DNA from: Gemmatales bacterium
GTDB lineage: Bacteria; Planctomycetota; Planctomycetia; Gemmatales; HRBIN36
Direction: 5' to 3'
Assembly (NCBI GenBank): GCA_025060195.1
Contig: JANXCQ010000013.1
Location: 54,921 to 118,920, forward strand
Length of the DNA stretch: 64,000 nucleotides
Shown: piece after piece, positions 16,156 through 26,015 of the stretch
Position numbering within the stretch: position 1 is the stretch's first letter
How the letters are laid out: every line of letters starts with the position of its first letter
Made by a program: the position numbers and the translations under genes
Notes under the pieces: model-generated
Seen by the model: only the letters and a program-made list of their open reading frames with translations
Told to the model about the DNA's origin: nothing
Database searches by the model: none

Positions 16156-18653
16156 CGTGCTGCCTCCGCGAACGCTTTGGGTTCGAGTAGTAACCGTCCT
16201 TCCAGATGCTCCAGGATTTTCTCGCGCGACCAAAGCATGGGATGATATTCGCCTTTTAGCCACATCGGGATAAAGTCATCATAGTGGCGACTGGCAGGAT
16301 GACCGCATTGCCCTGTGGTGTGGATGGCGCGGGCGCGATCCCAGTCGGCCAAGTCAAGCAGTTGGCGGTACGACGGGGTGAATCCTTGCGGTGTGGCCGT
16401 CAACCAGTTGGGCGTGAACGAGGCCTGCCACACCGTGTTGACATCGCCGCCATACGGATACGGCCCGCGATTGAACAGCCAACGGAGCAAACGTCGCGCC
16501 CCCAAGGGATGGCGAAACTCGATGCAGTGGAGCCGACCCCATCGCCAGCGGCGAATGTTCCGGCCCAAACGACGGCGTAAATAGGCCAGCGTGTCCGCCC
16601 AAGCCTGCACCAGCAACTCGCTCCGCTCGCAACCTTGACCGTGTTCATCACGCCACCAATGACGCCAACGCTCCTCGCCGAGCAACTTAATCGCTACCAG
16701 GGCAGTACGGTCCAAGTACGGTATCGCTGCAGGGTTAAGCACGGGATGAAATCCCTGCCCCAAGAAGAAAAGCGTCCACTCGCCCAACCACGGACGAAAG
16801 AGTCGTTCACATACGTAATGTTGAAACACTTCATAAATTGTCCCGCCGACGCTGGATACATCCAGGTGACAATCCCAGTCCAATAATGCTTGCAACGCTT
16901 CCTTGGCCAAAAGTCCGAATCGTCGTACTCGTGAATCCGACAACAACGCCTGGCGAAACGGACGCACCAGGTCACAAAACCGTTGGGCCGCCTCACAATA
17001 CAGGTCAAGCTGAATGCCTCGGAAACTTTCAAGGTCGTGCTGGGCCCGCGCTTGTAATAAAGTAACAATGCGTCGCGCGCGATAGCCGTTCAGCGGTTCC
17101 CGTGTCAAAAAATAAGGATATTCTCGACCGACCATGGCGTGATTAGCCGACACGATCCAGCCGCGCGACGGATTCAGCTCGCAAGGCAGCTCATCAAAGG
17201 GAATCCAGCCCGACCACTCGTATTCATCCGTCCAGCCTGGTTTGGGCACCTGTCCCCAGCCCCTTCGCCGTAACGGTACCAGGCCCGCCATCTGGAAACC
17301 GATATTCCCTGCGCAGTCGGCATAGACAAAACACACGGCAGGACTCGTCCAGTGCCGCAGCGCCTCACGAAATTCCTGCCAATCCCGCGCACGGTTCAGC
17401 TGCAAAACCGCTTGAGCCACTCGACTCGGCTCATCTCCCGTATGGTGAACCGCAAAATGCGGAAACACGATTCGCGTTTGCGGCACGGAAGATTGCCCCG
17501 CAGGTTCGGAAACGGGGAGTAGTGCATTGATTATCGGCCCATGCCTCGTCCGTAAAACCTCCGCGCGTGCGGGCTCTTTCCAGCCCCGAACGCGAACCAC
17601 TTCCTGCCGATAATCCACAGCTTCCCACTTCCCCTGATACTCCGCCTCCCACCGTCCGTTGTGCCGCAAGCGTTCCCAATATAAGTCCTGGGTATCGGCC
17701 AACGCTGCGGTTACCGACCACGCAATGTGCTCATTATGCCCAATAATGATGCCAGGCGCCCCAGGAATGGAAGCGCCTATGGCCTGCCATTGCGGACAAA
17801 CCAGGTGGCACTCGTACCAGATGTTAGGTATCTGAACGCTCAGATGCGGGTCGCCTGCTAATAGCGGTGCACCGCTGACACTCCGCTCCCCGGAAACCAC
17901 CCAAGCGTTACTCAAAGCCCCCAAGGCGGGCCAACCCGCAATTGTCTTAGGCAAACGTAATTCCTCACTTAGTTCCTGAACATAGTGACGCACCGTCTGC
18001 TCATGCAAAATGATTGGGTGCTCCGCGGGATATTCGTCCAGCAGTTCAGCAGCTCGGTCTGCGCCTAGCCGTGCCACGAGCACCGTGTGGAGGATTTCGG
18101 AAGTCCAATTCACTGATAGCCCCCAAGCGAGCACTTTCGAGGAAACGAGTGTATCCGTCGGCTGCCACGGTTCTGGCGTATAACGCAATAAACGAAACTC
18201 TGGAGGAAGTTGACGCCTGCTCGATGCCAGCATCGCGTTCACCCCCGCGCTATACCGCTCTAAGAACCGCTGCGTAGCCTCATCGAGTACTTGCCAATCC
18301 CGCTGCGCCGATTCGCGAAACCCCAAGGTCCGCACGGACACATCGAGCGACAAAGCCACCTCCCCGAAAATCTCGCTCAACCGACCGTGCCCCAGCCGCC
18401 GAAACAGTTCCATCTGCCAGAGCCGATCCTGCGCGTGCACCACGCCCTGAGCGAAAAACAAATCCGCTTCGTTCTGAGCATAGATATGTGGCACGCCCCA
18501 ACGATCCCGTAGCACCTCTACGGCCGCCTGCAAGCCAGGCAGCGTCAGCCGCCCGCGGACTTGCGGCAACCCACGGTGCCACCAACGCCGCAACCACCAT
18601 CCCGCACCCGCAAAGGCCGCCGCTAATGTGGCGAGGATTAGCTCCCCAGGCAT
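16152..18653 (-). CDS. penicillin acylase (amidase) family Ntn-hydrolase
   Basis: An 833-residue member of the penicillin amidase S45 family. An N-terminal hydrophobic segment (LATLAAAFAGAGWW) suggests membrane anchoring or export. The alpha-chain part starts with DRWGVPHIYAQNEADLFFAQG and VHAQDRLWQMELFRR. The autoprocessing site is at LGALSNAWVVSG, making Ser248 the likely N-terminal nucleophile of the beta chain, followed by GAPLLAGDPHLSVQIP. Family members cleave acyl groups from amides, including acyl-homoserine lactones; the substrate is unknown. Its stop overlaps the kbl start by 4 bases, so the pair is translationally coupled. Confidence 0.9.
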   Translation of the reverse strand: MPGELILATLAAAFAGAGWWLRRWWHRGLPQVRGRLTLPGLQAAVEVLRDRWGVPHIYAQNEADLFFAQGVVHAQDRLWQMELFRRLGHGRLSEIFGEVALSLDVSVRTLGFRESAQRDWQVLDEATQRFLERYSAGVNAMLASSRRQLPPEFRLLRYTPEPWQPTDTLVSSKVLAWGLSVNWTSEILHTVLVARLGADRAAELLDEYPAEHPIILHEQTVRHYVQELSEELRLPKTIAGWPALGALSNAWVVSGERSVSGAPLLAGDPHLSVQIPNIWYECHLVCPQWQAIGASIPGAPGIIIGHNEHIAWSVTAALADTQDLYWERLRHNGRWEAEYQGKWEAVDYRQEVVRVRGWKEPARAEVLRTRHGPIINALLPVSEPAGQSSVPQTRIVFPHFAVHHTGDEPSRVAQAVLQLNRARDWQEFREALRHWTSPAVCFVYADCAGNIGFQMAGLVPLRRRGWGQVPKPGWTDEYEWSGWIPFDELPCELNPSRGWIVSANHAMVGREYPYFLTREPLNGYRARRIVTLLQARAQHDLESFRGIQLDLYCEAAQRFCDLVRPFRQALLSDSRVRRFGLLAKEALQALLDWDCHLDVSSVGGTIYEVFQHYVCERLFRPWLGEWTLFFLGQGFHPVLNPAAIPYLDRTALVAIKLLGEERWRHWWRDEHGQGCERSELLVQAWADTLAYLRRRLGRNIRRWRWGRLHCIEFRHPLGARRLLRWLFNRGPYPYGGDVNTVWQASFTPNWLTATPQGFTPSYRQLLDLADWDRARAIHTTGQCGHPASRHYDDFIPMWLKGEYHPMLWSREKILEHLEGRLLLEPKAFAEAAR

Positions 18654-18761
18654 TTTTGCCCCCAGGCCAGTTCCGCACTATGCTATTGCCGACGGTCTCG
18701 CCTTTGCCTTACAACATACGCTCAGTTGTCTCTCCTCGCCAACAAGCTACGGAGGAAAACC

Positions 18762-20132
18762 ATGCCCACCTCAGCCCGATGGAAACTTTCTGTCATGATG
18801 TTTCTAGAGTTTTTCATTTGGGGCGCCTGGTTTCCGCTGATCTTCGGTTACCTGGAGAGTCTCAGTTTCAACGCGGACTGGCAACAACCGTTGATCCTGG
18901 GTGCCTTCAATATCGCAGCAGTCACGGCCCTTTTTTTCTTTACTCAGTTTGCTGACCGCCACTTTGCGGCCGAACGCTTCGTCGCCTTCAGCCACCTGAT
19001 CGGCGGCATAGCCATTCTGAGCGTGCCCTTCATTGCCACTCTCGAGGTCACCGTGGAGACGCGTTTTTGGCTCTTCTTCGCAGCTATGCTTCTTCACTCA
19101 CTTTTTTATGTACCCACGATTTCGATCACCAATTCCATCGCCTTCACTCATCTCACCGATCCGCAGCGCGACTTCGGATTGGTGCGCCTCTGGGGCACTA
19201 TCGGTTGGATCGCCGCCAGCTGGCCCTTTGTGTTCATCCTGGCCGACTGGACGAGAATCCCCTCATTCCCCGGACTAGCTGACCGCGGTTTGATCACGTG
19301 GGGCACCGACGTCATTCAGTGGCTCGGCACAGTCTTGGGTACCTCCAAGCAAGGAGCGGAACTGCGTCAAGCCACCGGTTACACGTTTATCACTGCGGGC
19401 ATCGCCTCACTGATCCTCGCCGCATTTAGCCTTAGGTTACCCCACACGCCCCCGAAACGCGATGCACAAGCCAGCGAGCGACTCGCTTGGTTACAGGCGC
19501 TGAAACATCTCCGCGTGCCTGCTTTCCTTTTGTTATTCGCATTAACCTTCTTTGATGCTGCGGTACATCAGACCTACTTTTTCTGGGCAGGCCGCTACTT
19601 AGAGCAAGCCGTCGGCATTCCAGGCAACTGGGTGATGCCCGTCATGAGCGTGGGGCAAATCGCCGAGATCCTGACCATGGCCATTCTCGGTTGGACTCTC
19701 AAACGCTTAGGTTGGCGATGGACAATGACCCTGGGCATCTTGGGACACGCCTTACGGTTCACCGCTTTCGCTCTCTGGCCCTACCCCGCAGTGGCCATCG
19801 CCGCCAATTTACTGCACGGCATCTGTTACGCCTTTTTCTTCGCCACCGTCTATATATTTGTCGATCACTATTTCCCCAAAGACGCGCGCTCCAGTGCGCA
19901 GGGGCTTTTCAACTTACTCATTTTAGGCGTTGGGCCTTTTATAGGTAATTTCGCCGCCGCCCGTTTAGGCGAAGCCTACAAGCTTTCAGAGAAGCTTGGC
20001 ACCTTGGAGTATGATTTCCGCCATATGCTGCTTTGGCCCGCCGGCATCGCCTATCTCGCCGCGTTAACTTTGGCAATATTCTTCCGCCCCCCTCAGTCGA
20101 AGGAGCCCCCACTCGAGTCAACCACTGCATAA
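18762..20132 (+). CDS. MFS transporter, nucleoside:H+ symporter-like
   Basis: A 456-residue integral membrane protein with about 12 hydrophobic segments. The N-terminus (MMFLEFFIWGAWFPLIFGYL) and the SFNADWQQPLILGAFNIAAV loop match the NupG/XapB-like symporter group that planctomycetes carry in many copies. The signature loop RDFGLVRLWGTIGWIAASW follows. The start ATG 18762 has GGAGGAAAACC upstream; the frame extends 36 bases further but without support. It faces the penicillin acylase gene across a short divergent gap. The substrate is inferred only from family. Confidence 0.85.
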   Translation: MPTSARWKLSVMMFLEFFIWGAWFPLIFGYLESLSFNADWQQPLILGAFNIAAVTALFFFTQFADRHFAAERFVAFSHLIGGIAILSVPFIATLEVTVETRFWLFFAAMLLHSLFYVPTISITNSIAFTHLTDPQRDFGLVRLWGTIGWIAASWPFVFILADWTRIPSFPGLADRGLITWGTDVIQWLGTVLGTSKQGAELRQATGYTFITAGIASLILAAFSLRLPHTPPKRDAQASERLAWLQALKHLRVPAFLLLFALTFFDAAVHQTYFFWAGRYLEQAVGIPGNWVMPVMSVGQIAEILTMAILGWTLKRLGWRWTMTLGILGHALRFTAFALWPYPAVAIAANLLHGICYAFFFATVYIFVDHYFPKDARSSAQGLFNLLILGVGPFIGNFAAARLGEAYKLSEKLGTLEYDFRHMLLWPAGIAYLAALTLAIFFRPPQSKEPPLESTTA

Positions 20133-20291
20133 AGGTGGATAGCCTAATCCTAAGTTGTCCTTCAATTCGAAGCCTCTGTTGCCATGGAAGGATTGTCGGA
20201 AAGAGATCAAGAACTTTCGCTTAGTCATTTCGACTTCCGTCGGGAATAAAATTGCGCATATATCAAGGGCATCCTTATATGCTAGATCTGA

Positions 20292-23200
20292 CTAATACTT
20301 ACGCTCTATAGTATAGATTTTAGGATGCTTGTCCGCCTGGTTATTCTCCAGAGCTATAGCTCGCGCCACATCGCGTCTCGGGGTGTAAAACGGGACAACG
20401 GCCCCCATGGAAGCGTTGTCGGCCATCAAACCCTGCGACCAAGCATGGATCGTAATCCCATAACGATAATTTGCGACAATATTTTCTGCTACCAAAGCTG
20501 ATGACAGGTTACTACCGCTCGGCGCCACAGAGTTCGTTGCGGTATCCCCTACCCAAATTCCCCAAGTAGATTGAGAGGTGCCCGGCCAAGGAGCATAAGC
20601 TGAAGAGGGAGATAACCCACTGTTAGCGATCACATTATCCAGGAATAAGGTGCCTCCTGCTAAAGACGAAGCAGATATACCTACGCCTTCGCCGAGCTGC
20701 CCCATGCCGTATGTATTGTAAATCACGTTCCCACGGACTAACGCTCCCGGCCCGATTACTTCAATGCCGAATGCATAAGCATTGGGCCAGGCGCGTGTGC
20801 CCCCAGTGTTGAGGATCAGATTATTACGGATGATATTCCCCCTGCCCTCGACACGAATCCCCCGGAATTTGTTGTTAATGAGTCGCAGAGACTCAATCAC
20901 ATGACCCCCCTGGGAGAAGCCGGTCTTATTAGCGACGACACTGTTATAATTTCCCAAAATATAGACCCCATACATGCAACCCCTGATGGTGCCATTGCGG
21001 ATCGTAACTCGGCTCTGGTGCTGCACAAGGATGCCGATAGCATGGGTCGAGGCCGTATCCGGGCCGATGATCGCGTGCCCCTGGAGATCGATAACAACAT
21101 CACTGGCTCGGACAGTAATACCTGCTCCTTCACTAATATGTAAGTCCTGAGTTAAAACATAAATTCCGGGGCGAGTAATGACGGTCGGTCCCTGAATGAC
21201 ATGCACCTGCCGTGCTATACCTCGCATGGTCCGAGCCAGAGGTGGCGTTGGCCCAGGAGGCGTGCTCACTAAGTCCGTCTCGGAAGTAACTGGAGTAATG
21301 TCGGTGTCGCTGCTATTCGTGGGGGCGTAACTCACTAACGGGTTCGGACGTCCCGGTAAATAGTAAGCTACCCGACTCTCGGTTACGCGATTTCGTGCCA
21401 AGATCCCGCCACTGCGAGGATGCCATCCAATTCCCACTGCAAAGTTGATGATATTGTTCTCATAAACTGCCACTTGGCCATTTCGATCTCCGATATAAAT
21501 TCCATAAGTATTAGCGTTCGCCATCACTCCATCAGAACCTGCTCGGTAGGCCCACGTCGGAATCAGACTACTCTGACTTAGGAAATTGTTCCGTACAACT
21601 GTTCCGCCTCCTAAGCCGCTTATAGCAATCCCATAGCCGTGGCCGCGGATCGCATACACATAGTTATCTTCGATGAGAGTGCCAGGTCCTAAACTTTCGA
21701 TCCCTACGACCATTGGATTATCATAAACGGACGTGCCGCCCGTATCTTGCACTATATTTTCCCGTATTACATTGCCCCGCCCTTCAATGCGAATGCCTCG
21801 AAAGGTGTTACCGATAAGTCGGACATTCTCAACTAAGTGGCCACCTTGATGAAAGCCTCTGCCTGATAGGGCTAGGTCCGAGTCATTAGCTAAATAGATG
21901 CCATATTGGAATCCTGAGATGGTACCGTTTCTGATAGTGATACGCTCCTGATTTCGCGCATAAATTCCATAGGCCGTCGTCGAGGAGATTCCAAGCCCTA
22001 TAATGGCGTAATTGTTCAAGTCTACTGTTACGTTGTTCGCGGCCACATGGATTGCGGCTCCCGAGGCACGGTTATAGATGATGTCACCACTGAGGACATA
22101 AATGCCCGGCCGAGTGATAGTTAGAGGGGAATTGATATAATACACTTGTTGGGTGCTTATCGCCCGGGACGGTCGAACTATGGGAGGCGGATTACCGTTA
22201 CCCCCCACCGGGCTAGCTGGCTGAGTCGTCACGCTAGGAAGTGTGTCTGAATCATTGTTGTCTGCCACTAATATTGTACCCTGCAATGTGTAATAAGGAA
22301 TAAGACAACCTGAGGCTAAGTTTTCGGCGAGAACGCCTCCAGCATTAGCAGTAATACCTATACCGTAAACAAAATTGTTCACCGCATTGTCACGAATGAC
22401 ACTCGAGGGGTTGGGACCATCTAGACGAATACCCCAGGTCTCCGCTTGAGGCAGTAGACCTTCGACGGAAGAAGGATAATTTGAAGACGCGGTGCGACGG
22501 GCCTGAGAGATAACATTATCTTGGACTATGGTGCCGTCGGAAGGTCCTCGGATAAGGATACCAGCCCCTTGGCCTCGCAAGGCATAAGTATGGTTACTTA
22601 CTATAATCGTCCCAGGCCCTATGGTCTCTATACCAACTGCAAAGGGGGGACGATATAAGTTGCTGCCACCAGTATCATGAATGATATTGTTGCGTAAGAT
22701 ATTGCCGCGGCCCTCGATGCGTATGGCGCGGAAAGTGTTCCCAAGAAATCGCACGTTCTCTACCACATGTCCGCCAGTTGTAATTGTTGTCTGACCTGCT
22801 AAAACTAAGTCCCCATGGTCAGAAAGATAAACTCCATATTGAAAACCAACTATTGAGCCATTAGCGATGCGAATGCGGGAGCGACTATTCGCATAGATGC
22901 CAATGGCGGTGGTATTAGGCTGGCTCGGTCCATAAAGGGTATGTCCGTTCAAATCTATATAAACATCATCCGCGCGAACTTCGATGGCTATTCCGGAGCT
23001 AATCGTAAGATCATGGGCAAGACGATATCGGCCAGGTTGCGTTATAACTGTGGGACCTGTGATGGCATGAATCGCATTTTGATGGCGGAGAGGATTAATC
23101 CTAGCGCGAGGAGCAGGAGGCACTTGGGCCCAGCCCGACCCAGTAACGAGCCCGTCCGCGGACAGCACGAGAAAGTTACGTCGGTCGGCTATATTATTTC

Positions 23201-24206
23201 GGGCTAAGCTCACTAAATCGGGCCCAGAGGGAGCGTAAAAGGGTACAACCGTGTTGCTGACGACGTTTTCCGTAATAAGACCCTGGGCAGAGGCTAAATA
23301 AGCTATGCCAAAATCAAAGTTCGCAATTGTATTAGCCGCAATTGTTGCGTTAGTGGTAGGACCTTGCACTGCAATAGCCCAAGTCCAAGCATTTTCGCTT
23401 ATGCCTTCGACAGCTGTTGAATAGCTGGAGTGGGGAACTGGGGAGGCGGCAGTAATCAAGTTCTCACGAATTGTCGTTCCTGCTCCAAGATTCGACACTA
23501 AGATACCGTAGCCGCTACCGCGGACGTTATAGATGATGTTATCCTCAATCACTGCCCCTGGCCCATAAGTTTCAACAGCCGCCACAATAGCTGGATTGTA
23601 GATGTTAGTGCCACCGGTATCTTGAAAGATATTGCCACGTATTATGTTCCCTACACCCTCAACGCGCAAGGCACGAAACGTGTTGCCATAAAAAGTTATG
23701 CTTTCCACAATATGACCGCCTTGATCGAAGTATTTATTCCGTGATACAACATAGTCTGCGTTGTCTGACAAGTAAACGCCGTAGAAGAAATTGCAAATTG
23801 AGCCGTTACGGACTGTAATCCGATCGCGGTTGATGGCATAAATTCCGATGGCCTGATTATGTGGTGTTCCAGGCCCCACGATAGAAAAACCGTTAAGGTC
23901 TAAGGTGACGTCGCTCGCAGCAATGGTGATGGCGACACCAGTAGAAATTATAATGTCGTTTTGCAATTGATAATGACCAGGGTGCCTGATTGTGGTTGGT
24001 CTTGTGATGGGAATTGGCTGGGGCCCACTTCCAGCGTGACTATTGTTCAGGATGGAGGAAGCTAAGCTGGATACTTCGGCGGGTGAATCGCGCGTCTCCA
24101 GCATTTCCATCGCTAAGCGAACTAAGTTAGGGGTCGGTTTCTTTCTTAGTCGAGTTCGCACTCGCCAGTGCGATAACCAGCTCGATATATGTTTGCCTAG
24201 GCCCAT
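20292..24206 (-). CDS. large surface protein with four tandem right-handed beta-helix units
   Basis: The 1304-residue protein starts at ATG 24206 (AAGGGA about 11 bases upstream; the TTG at 24227 is less likely). The N-terminal 45 residues are basic and end with LAMEMLETRDSPAEV, a leader signature shared by large planctomycete surface proteins. The rest is four imperfect copies of about 310 residues, each starting with a variant of GPTVITRPGIYVL and holding DLNGHTI-like, HVVENVRFLGNTFR, IRIEGRGNIIRNNI, QDTGGT and VEG...NTWGI segments. These are parallel beta-helix (NosD/pectate-lyase-like) repeats. It is probably a cell-surface carbohydrate-binding or degrading protein. The region is visibly AT-richer than its neighbours. 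Confidence 0.82.
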   Translation of the reverse strand: MGLGKHISSWLSHWRVRTRLRKKPTPNLVRLAMEMLETRDSPAEVSSLASSILNNSHAGSGPQPIPITRPTTIRHPGHYQLQNDIIISTGVAITIAASDVTLDLNGFSIVGPGTPHNQAIGIYAINRDRITVRNGSICNFFYGVYLSDNADYVVSRNKYFDQGGHIVESITFYGNTFRALRVEGVGNIIRGNIFQDTGGTNIYNPAIVAAVETYGPGAVIEDNIIYNVRGSGYGILVSNLGAGTTIRENLITAASPVPHSSYSTAVEGISENAWTWAIAVQGPTTNATIAANTIANFDFGIAYLASAQGLITENVVSNTVVPFYAPSGPDLVSLARNNIADRRNFLVLSADGLVTGSGWAQVPPAPRARINPLRHQNAIHAITGPTVITQPGRYRLAHDLTISSGIAIEVRADDVYIDLNGHTLYGPSQPNTTAIGIYANSRSRIRIANGSIVGFQYGVYLSDHGDLVLAGQTTITTGGHVVENVRFLGNTFRAIRIEGRGNILRNNIIHDTGGSNLYRPPFAVGIETIGPGTIIVSNHTYALRGQGAGILIRGPSDGTIVQDNVISQARRTASSNYPSSVEGLLPQAETWGIRLDGPNPSSVIRDNAVNNFVYGIGITANAGGVLAENLASGCLIPYYTLQGTILVADNNDSDTLPSVTTQPASPVGGNGNPPPIVRPSRAISTQQVYYINSPLTITRPGIYVLSGDIIYNRASGAAIHVAANNVTVDLNNYAIIGLGISSTTAYGIYARNQERITIRNGTISGFQYGIYLANDSDLALSGRGFHQGGHLVENVRLIGNTFRGIRIEGRGNVIRENIVQDTGGTSVYDNPMVVGIESLGPGTLIEDNYVYAIRGHGYGIAISGLGGGTVVRNNFLSQSSLIPTWAYRAGSDGVMANANTYGIYIGDRNGQVAVYENNIINFAVGIGWHPRSGGILARNRVTESRVAYYLPGRPNPLVSYAPTNSSDTDITPVTSETDLVSTPPGPTPPLARTMRGIARQVHVIQGPTVITRPGIYVLTQDLHISEGAGITVRASDVVIDLQGHAIIGPDTASTHAIGILVQHQSRVTIRNGTIRGCMYGVYILGNYNSVVANKTGFSQGGHVIESLRLINNKFRGIRVEGRGNIIRNNLILNTGGTRAWPNAYAFGIEVIGPGALVRGNVIYNTYGMGQLGEGVGISASSLAGGTLFLDNVIANSGLSPSSAYAPWPGTSQSTWGIWVGDTATNSVAPSGSNLSSALVAENIVANYRYGITIHAWSQGLMADNASMGAVVPFYTPRRDVARAIALENNQADKHPKIYTIERKY
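20295..24014 (-). repeat. four tandem ~310-residue coding repeats
   Basis: Repeat units begin at about 24014, 23069, 22139 and 21200 on the minus strand and each spans about 930-945 bases. The marker phrases recur in the same order in all four, for example IRIEGRGNIIRNNI and NTFRAIR variants. The units have clearly diverged, which points to old duplication of a single beta-helix module. Confidence 0.8.
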
Positions 24207-24417
24207 AGGTCTTGTTTCCCTTCTCAACTAGCTGCTGCTAAAACATCGGCAAACTATGAAAGTCTCTCTGATTTGAGCGGGAAAAAGTCATCCGGTAGCC
24301 TTGGGGAACGGACGTAAGTTACTGCAAGTGGGACTCGTATGCTGGGTATTGCCTAAAACGTTTAGGCCAACGCGGCGTAAGAATAGATTTAGCTAAGTCT
24401 TAGCTATGCTATCAACT

Positions 24418-25356
24418 TTAGGGAACAGTCAAAGCCGAAGGAATAAGTAGAGGATCGGGGATAGCTTGAGTTGTCGGAGGCGCGATGTAAGTGCCGACGA
24501 TATCCGCTTGGCACCCAGTGGAGGGAATTTTTTCTTCCCAGCCTAGGGCCCAATAAATGCCGTTGATAAGGAGTTTCCGCACGGATTCCACTTCAAAATC
24601 TTTGGGATGGCCTAGGGTGGTAAAGAAGACACGTGCTTTGCCATAATGTTTTGTCCAAGCAACCGGATTGGGCGTGCCAAAGACATCTTTTGAAGGTGGC
24701 TCGCCTCTTACGGCAATCCCATTGGCTAAAATCGTGCAATCGCCCTCCAGGGGCATGACATGGTAAAGCCAAGAGCGGACATGGAACTCCAGGGCCACTC
24801 CACGGCTGATGGGGTGGTCCTTCAGAGTAAGATAAACTAAGGTGCTGGAATTATGCCCGTGGTGGCGAAGCCATTTTTGTCCGAACACAAGTCGGCCGAA
24901 ATCGTCGTTCCATTTGGCGTGGATTCCTGGGGGGTAACGAAAGGCGTGGGTGCTGGTTCGCAGCCCGACGATGGGTTTGCCAGAGTGGATATAGTCTAAA
25001 ATTAGCTTCAGCTGCTCCTCAGGCAGTTGTCGATAACGGATATAGAAGACCGCCAAGTCAGCGGTGGCTAATGCCTCTAGGCCGCTAATATTAGTGAGGT
25101 GTTTTGGCTTGATTTCGCCAGTTCTCTCATCGACGGCGTAGCAGATGGTGCATTTCATGCCGTGATGGGTTTCCAAAATCTTTGCGATCATGGGCATGGT
25201 GATTTCGGAGCGATACTCACAGTCGCCAGTAACAAAGACAATGTGGGGCGCGAGTTTGTGCTTTGGGGATGTTTTCTCCTGGGCCGGACTGAAGTCGCTT
25301 AAGGAAGTCAGAATAACCAGGCCGACCATGATGATTCCGCAGGCGGTCTCGCGCAT
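24418..25356 (-). CDS. secreted ThuA-like domain protein
   Basis: A 312-residue protein with a signal peptide (CGIIMVGLVILTSLSDFSPAQ). The ThuA-like body has HIVFVTGDCEYRSE near residue 38, ADLAVFYIRYRQLPEEQLKL, the glutamine-amidotransferase-like GKPIVGLRTSTHAFRYPPG, and the C-terminal GKARVFFTTLGHPKDFEVES with INGIYWALGWE. ThuA-like proteins have a class I glutamine amidotransferase-like fold and are abundant as exported planctomycete proteins near sugar-use genes; their reaction is unsettled. The start follows AGGAG. No operon partner. Confidence 0.88.
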   Translation of the reverse strand: MRETACGIIMVGLVILTSLSDFSPAQEKTSPKHKLAPHIVFVTGDCEYRSEITMPMIAKILETHHGMKCTICYAVDERTGEIKPKHLTNISGLEALATADLAVFYIRYRQLPEEQLKLILDYIHSGKPIVGLRTSTHAFRYPPGIHAKWNDDFGRLVFGQKWLRHHGHNSSTLVYLTLKDHPISRGVALEFHVRSWLYHVMPLEGDCTILANGIAVRGEPPSKDVFGTPNPVAWTKHYGKARVFFTTLGHPKDFEVESVRKLLINGIYWALGWEEKIPSTGCQADIVGTYIAPPTTQAIPDPLLIPSALTVP

Positions 25357-26015
25357 TGGGAAATCTCCTGATGATGGATCCCAGAATCAGGGGGAAGGGC
25401 AAGCACGTAATCAAGTGCGGTAATTGTATCACGTGAGCTGCACATGACGTAGATTGGGCGTGACGACGATTTGTGGTGCCTTGCCGCTGCTAACTTGGTT
25501 TGGCGCAGGTCCGCACAGGAGCGCTTCCATTCACCAAGCGTGCTCGGGTTGATTCGTAAATCTTAGATAAAGTCCGTGTTTATTGTGAGCGCTACGACTT
25601 CTAAGTACGACCAAATGTGCGATAAGCCGATTGAGAATCAAGACGTTTGCTTTAAGTTTCGTGGCGTATGCTCGTGAAATTTCACGGTTTGCGGGCGTCG
25701 CTGTAGTTAGCGCCTACGGATGCTCATGGAAACCTCTCATTACCCGAATTTAATAAGAGCAGAGCTATAAAGCCAATGCTCCGAGTCAAGATTCAACGAG
25801 CGTGCAAGTAATAAATGTTTCCGGGTAAGTATGAGGCCTAAGGAGGAGCCCGCAATTTTTCAAGAGTATAGACGTCTCTAACCCGAAGATAGTCGCGAAA
25901 ACAAAGCTAGCAGAGAAAGCCAACCTAGCGCGATTTACTTAGGTACGCAATCGTTGTAAGGGAGGAGCGTGTAAGAGCTTTGCGCGCTATACTATTGTTC
26001 CGGTTATTAGCCTGG
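25357..26015. other. intergenic, no gene seen
   Basis: About 660 bases between the ThuA gene and the end of the peroxidase gene. I find no coding-like frame, tRNA, strong hairpin or repeat. It should hold the ThuA promoter. Confidence 0.4.

Noticed and set aside
20901..21143. Plus-strand frame within the beta-helix gene
   Set aside because: Shadow of the repeated coding sequence on the other strand.
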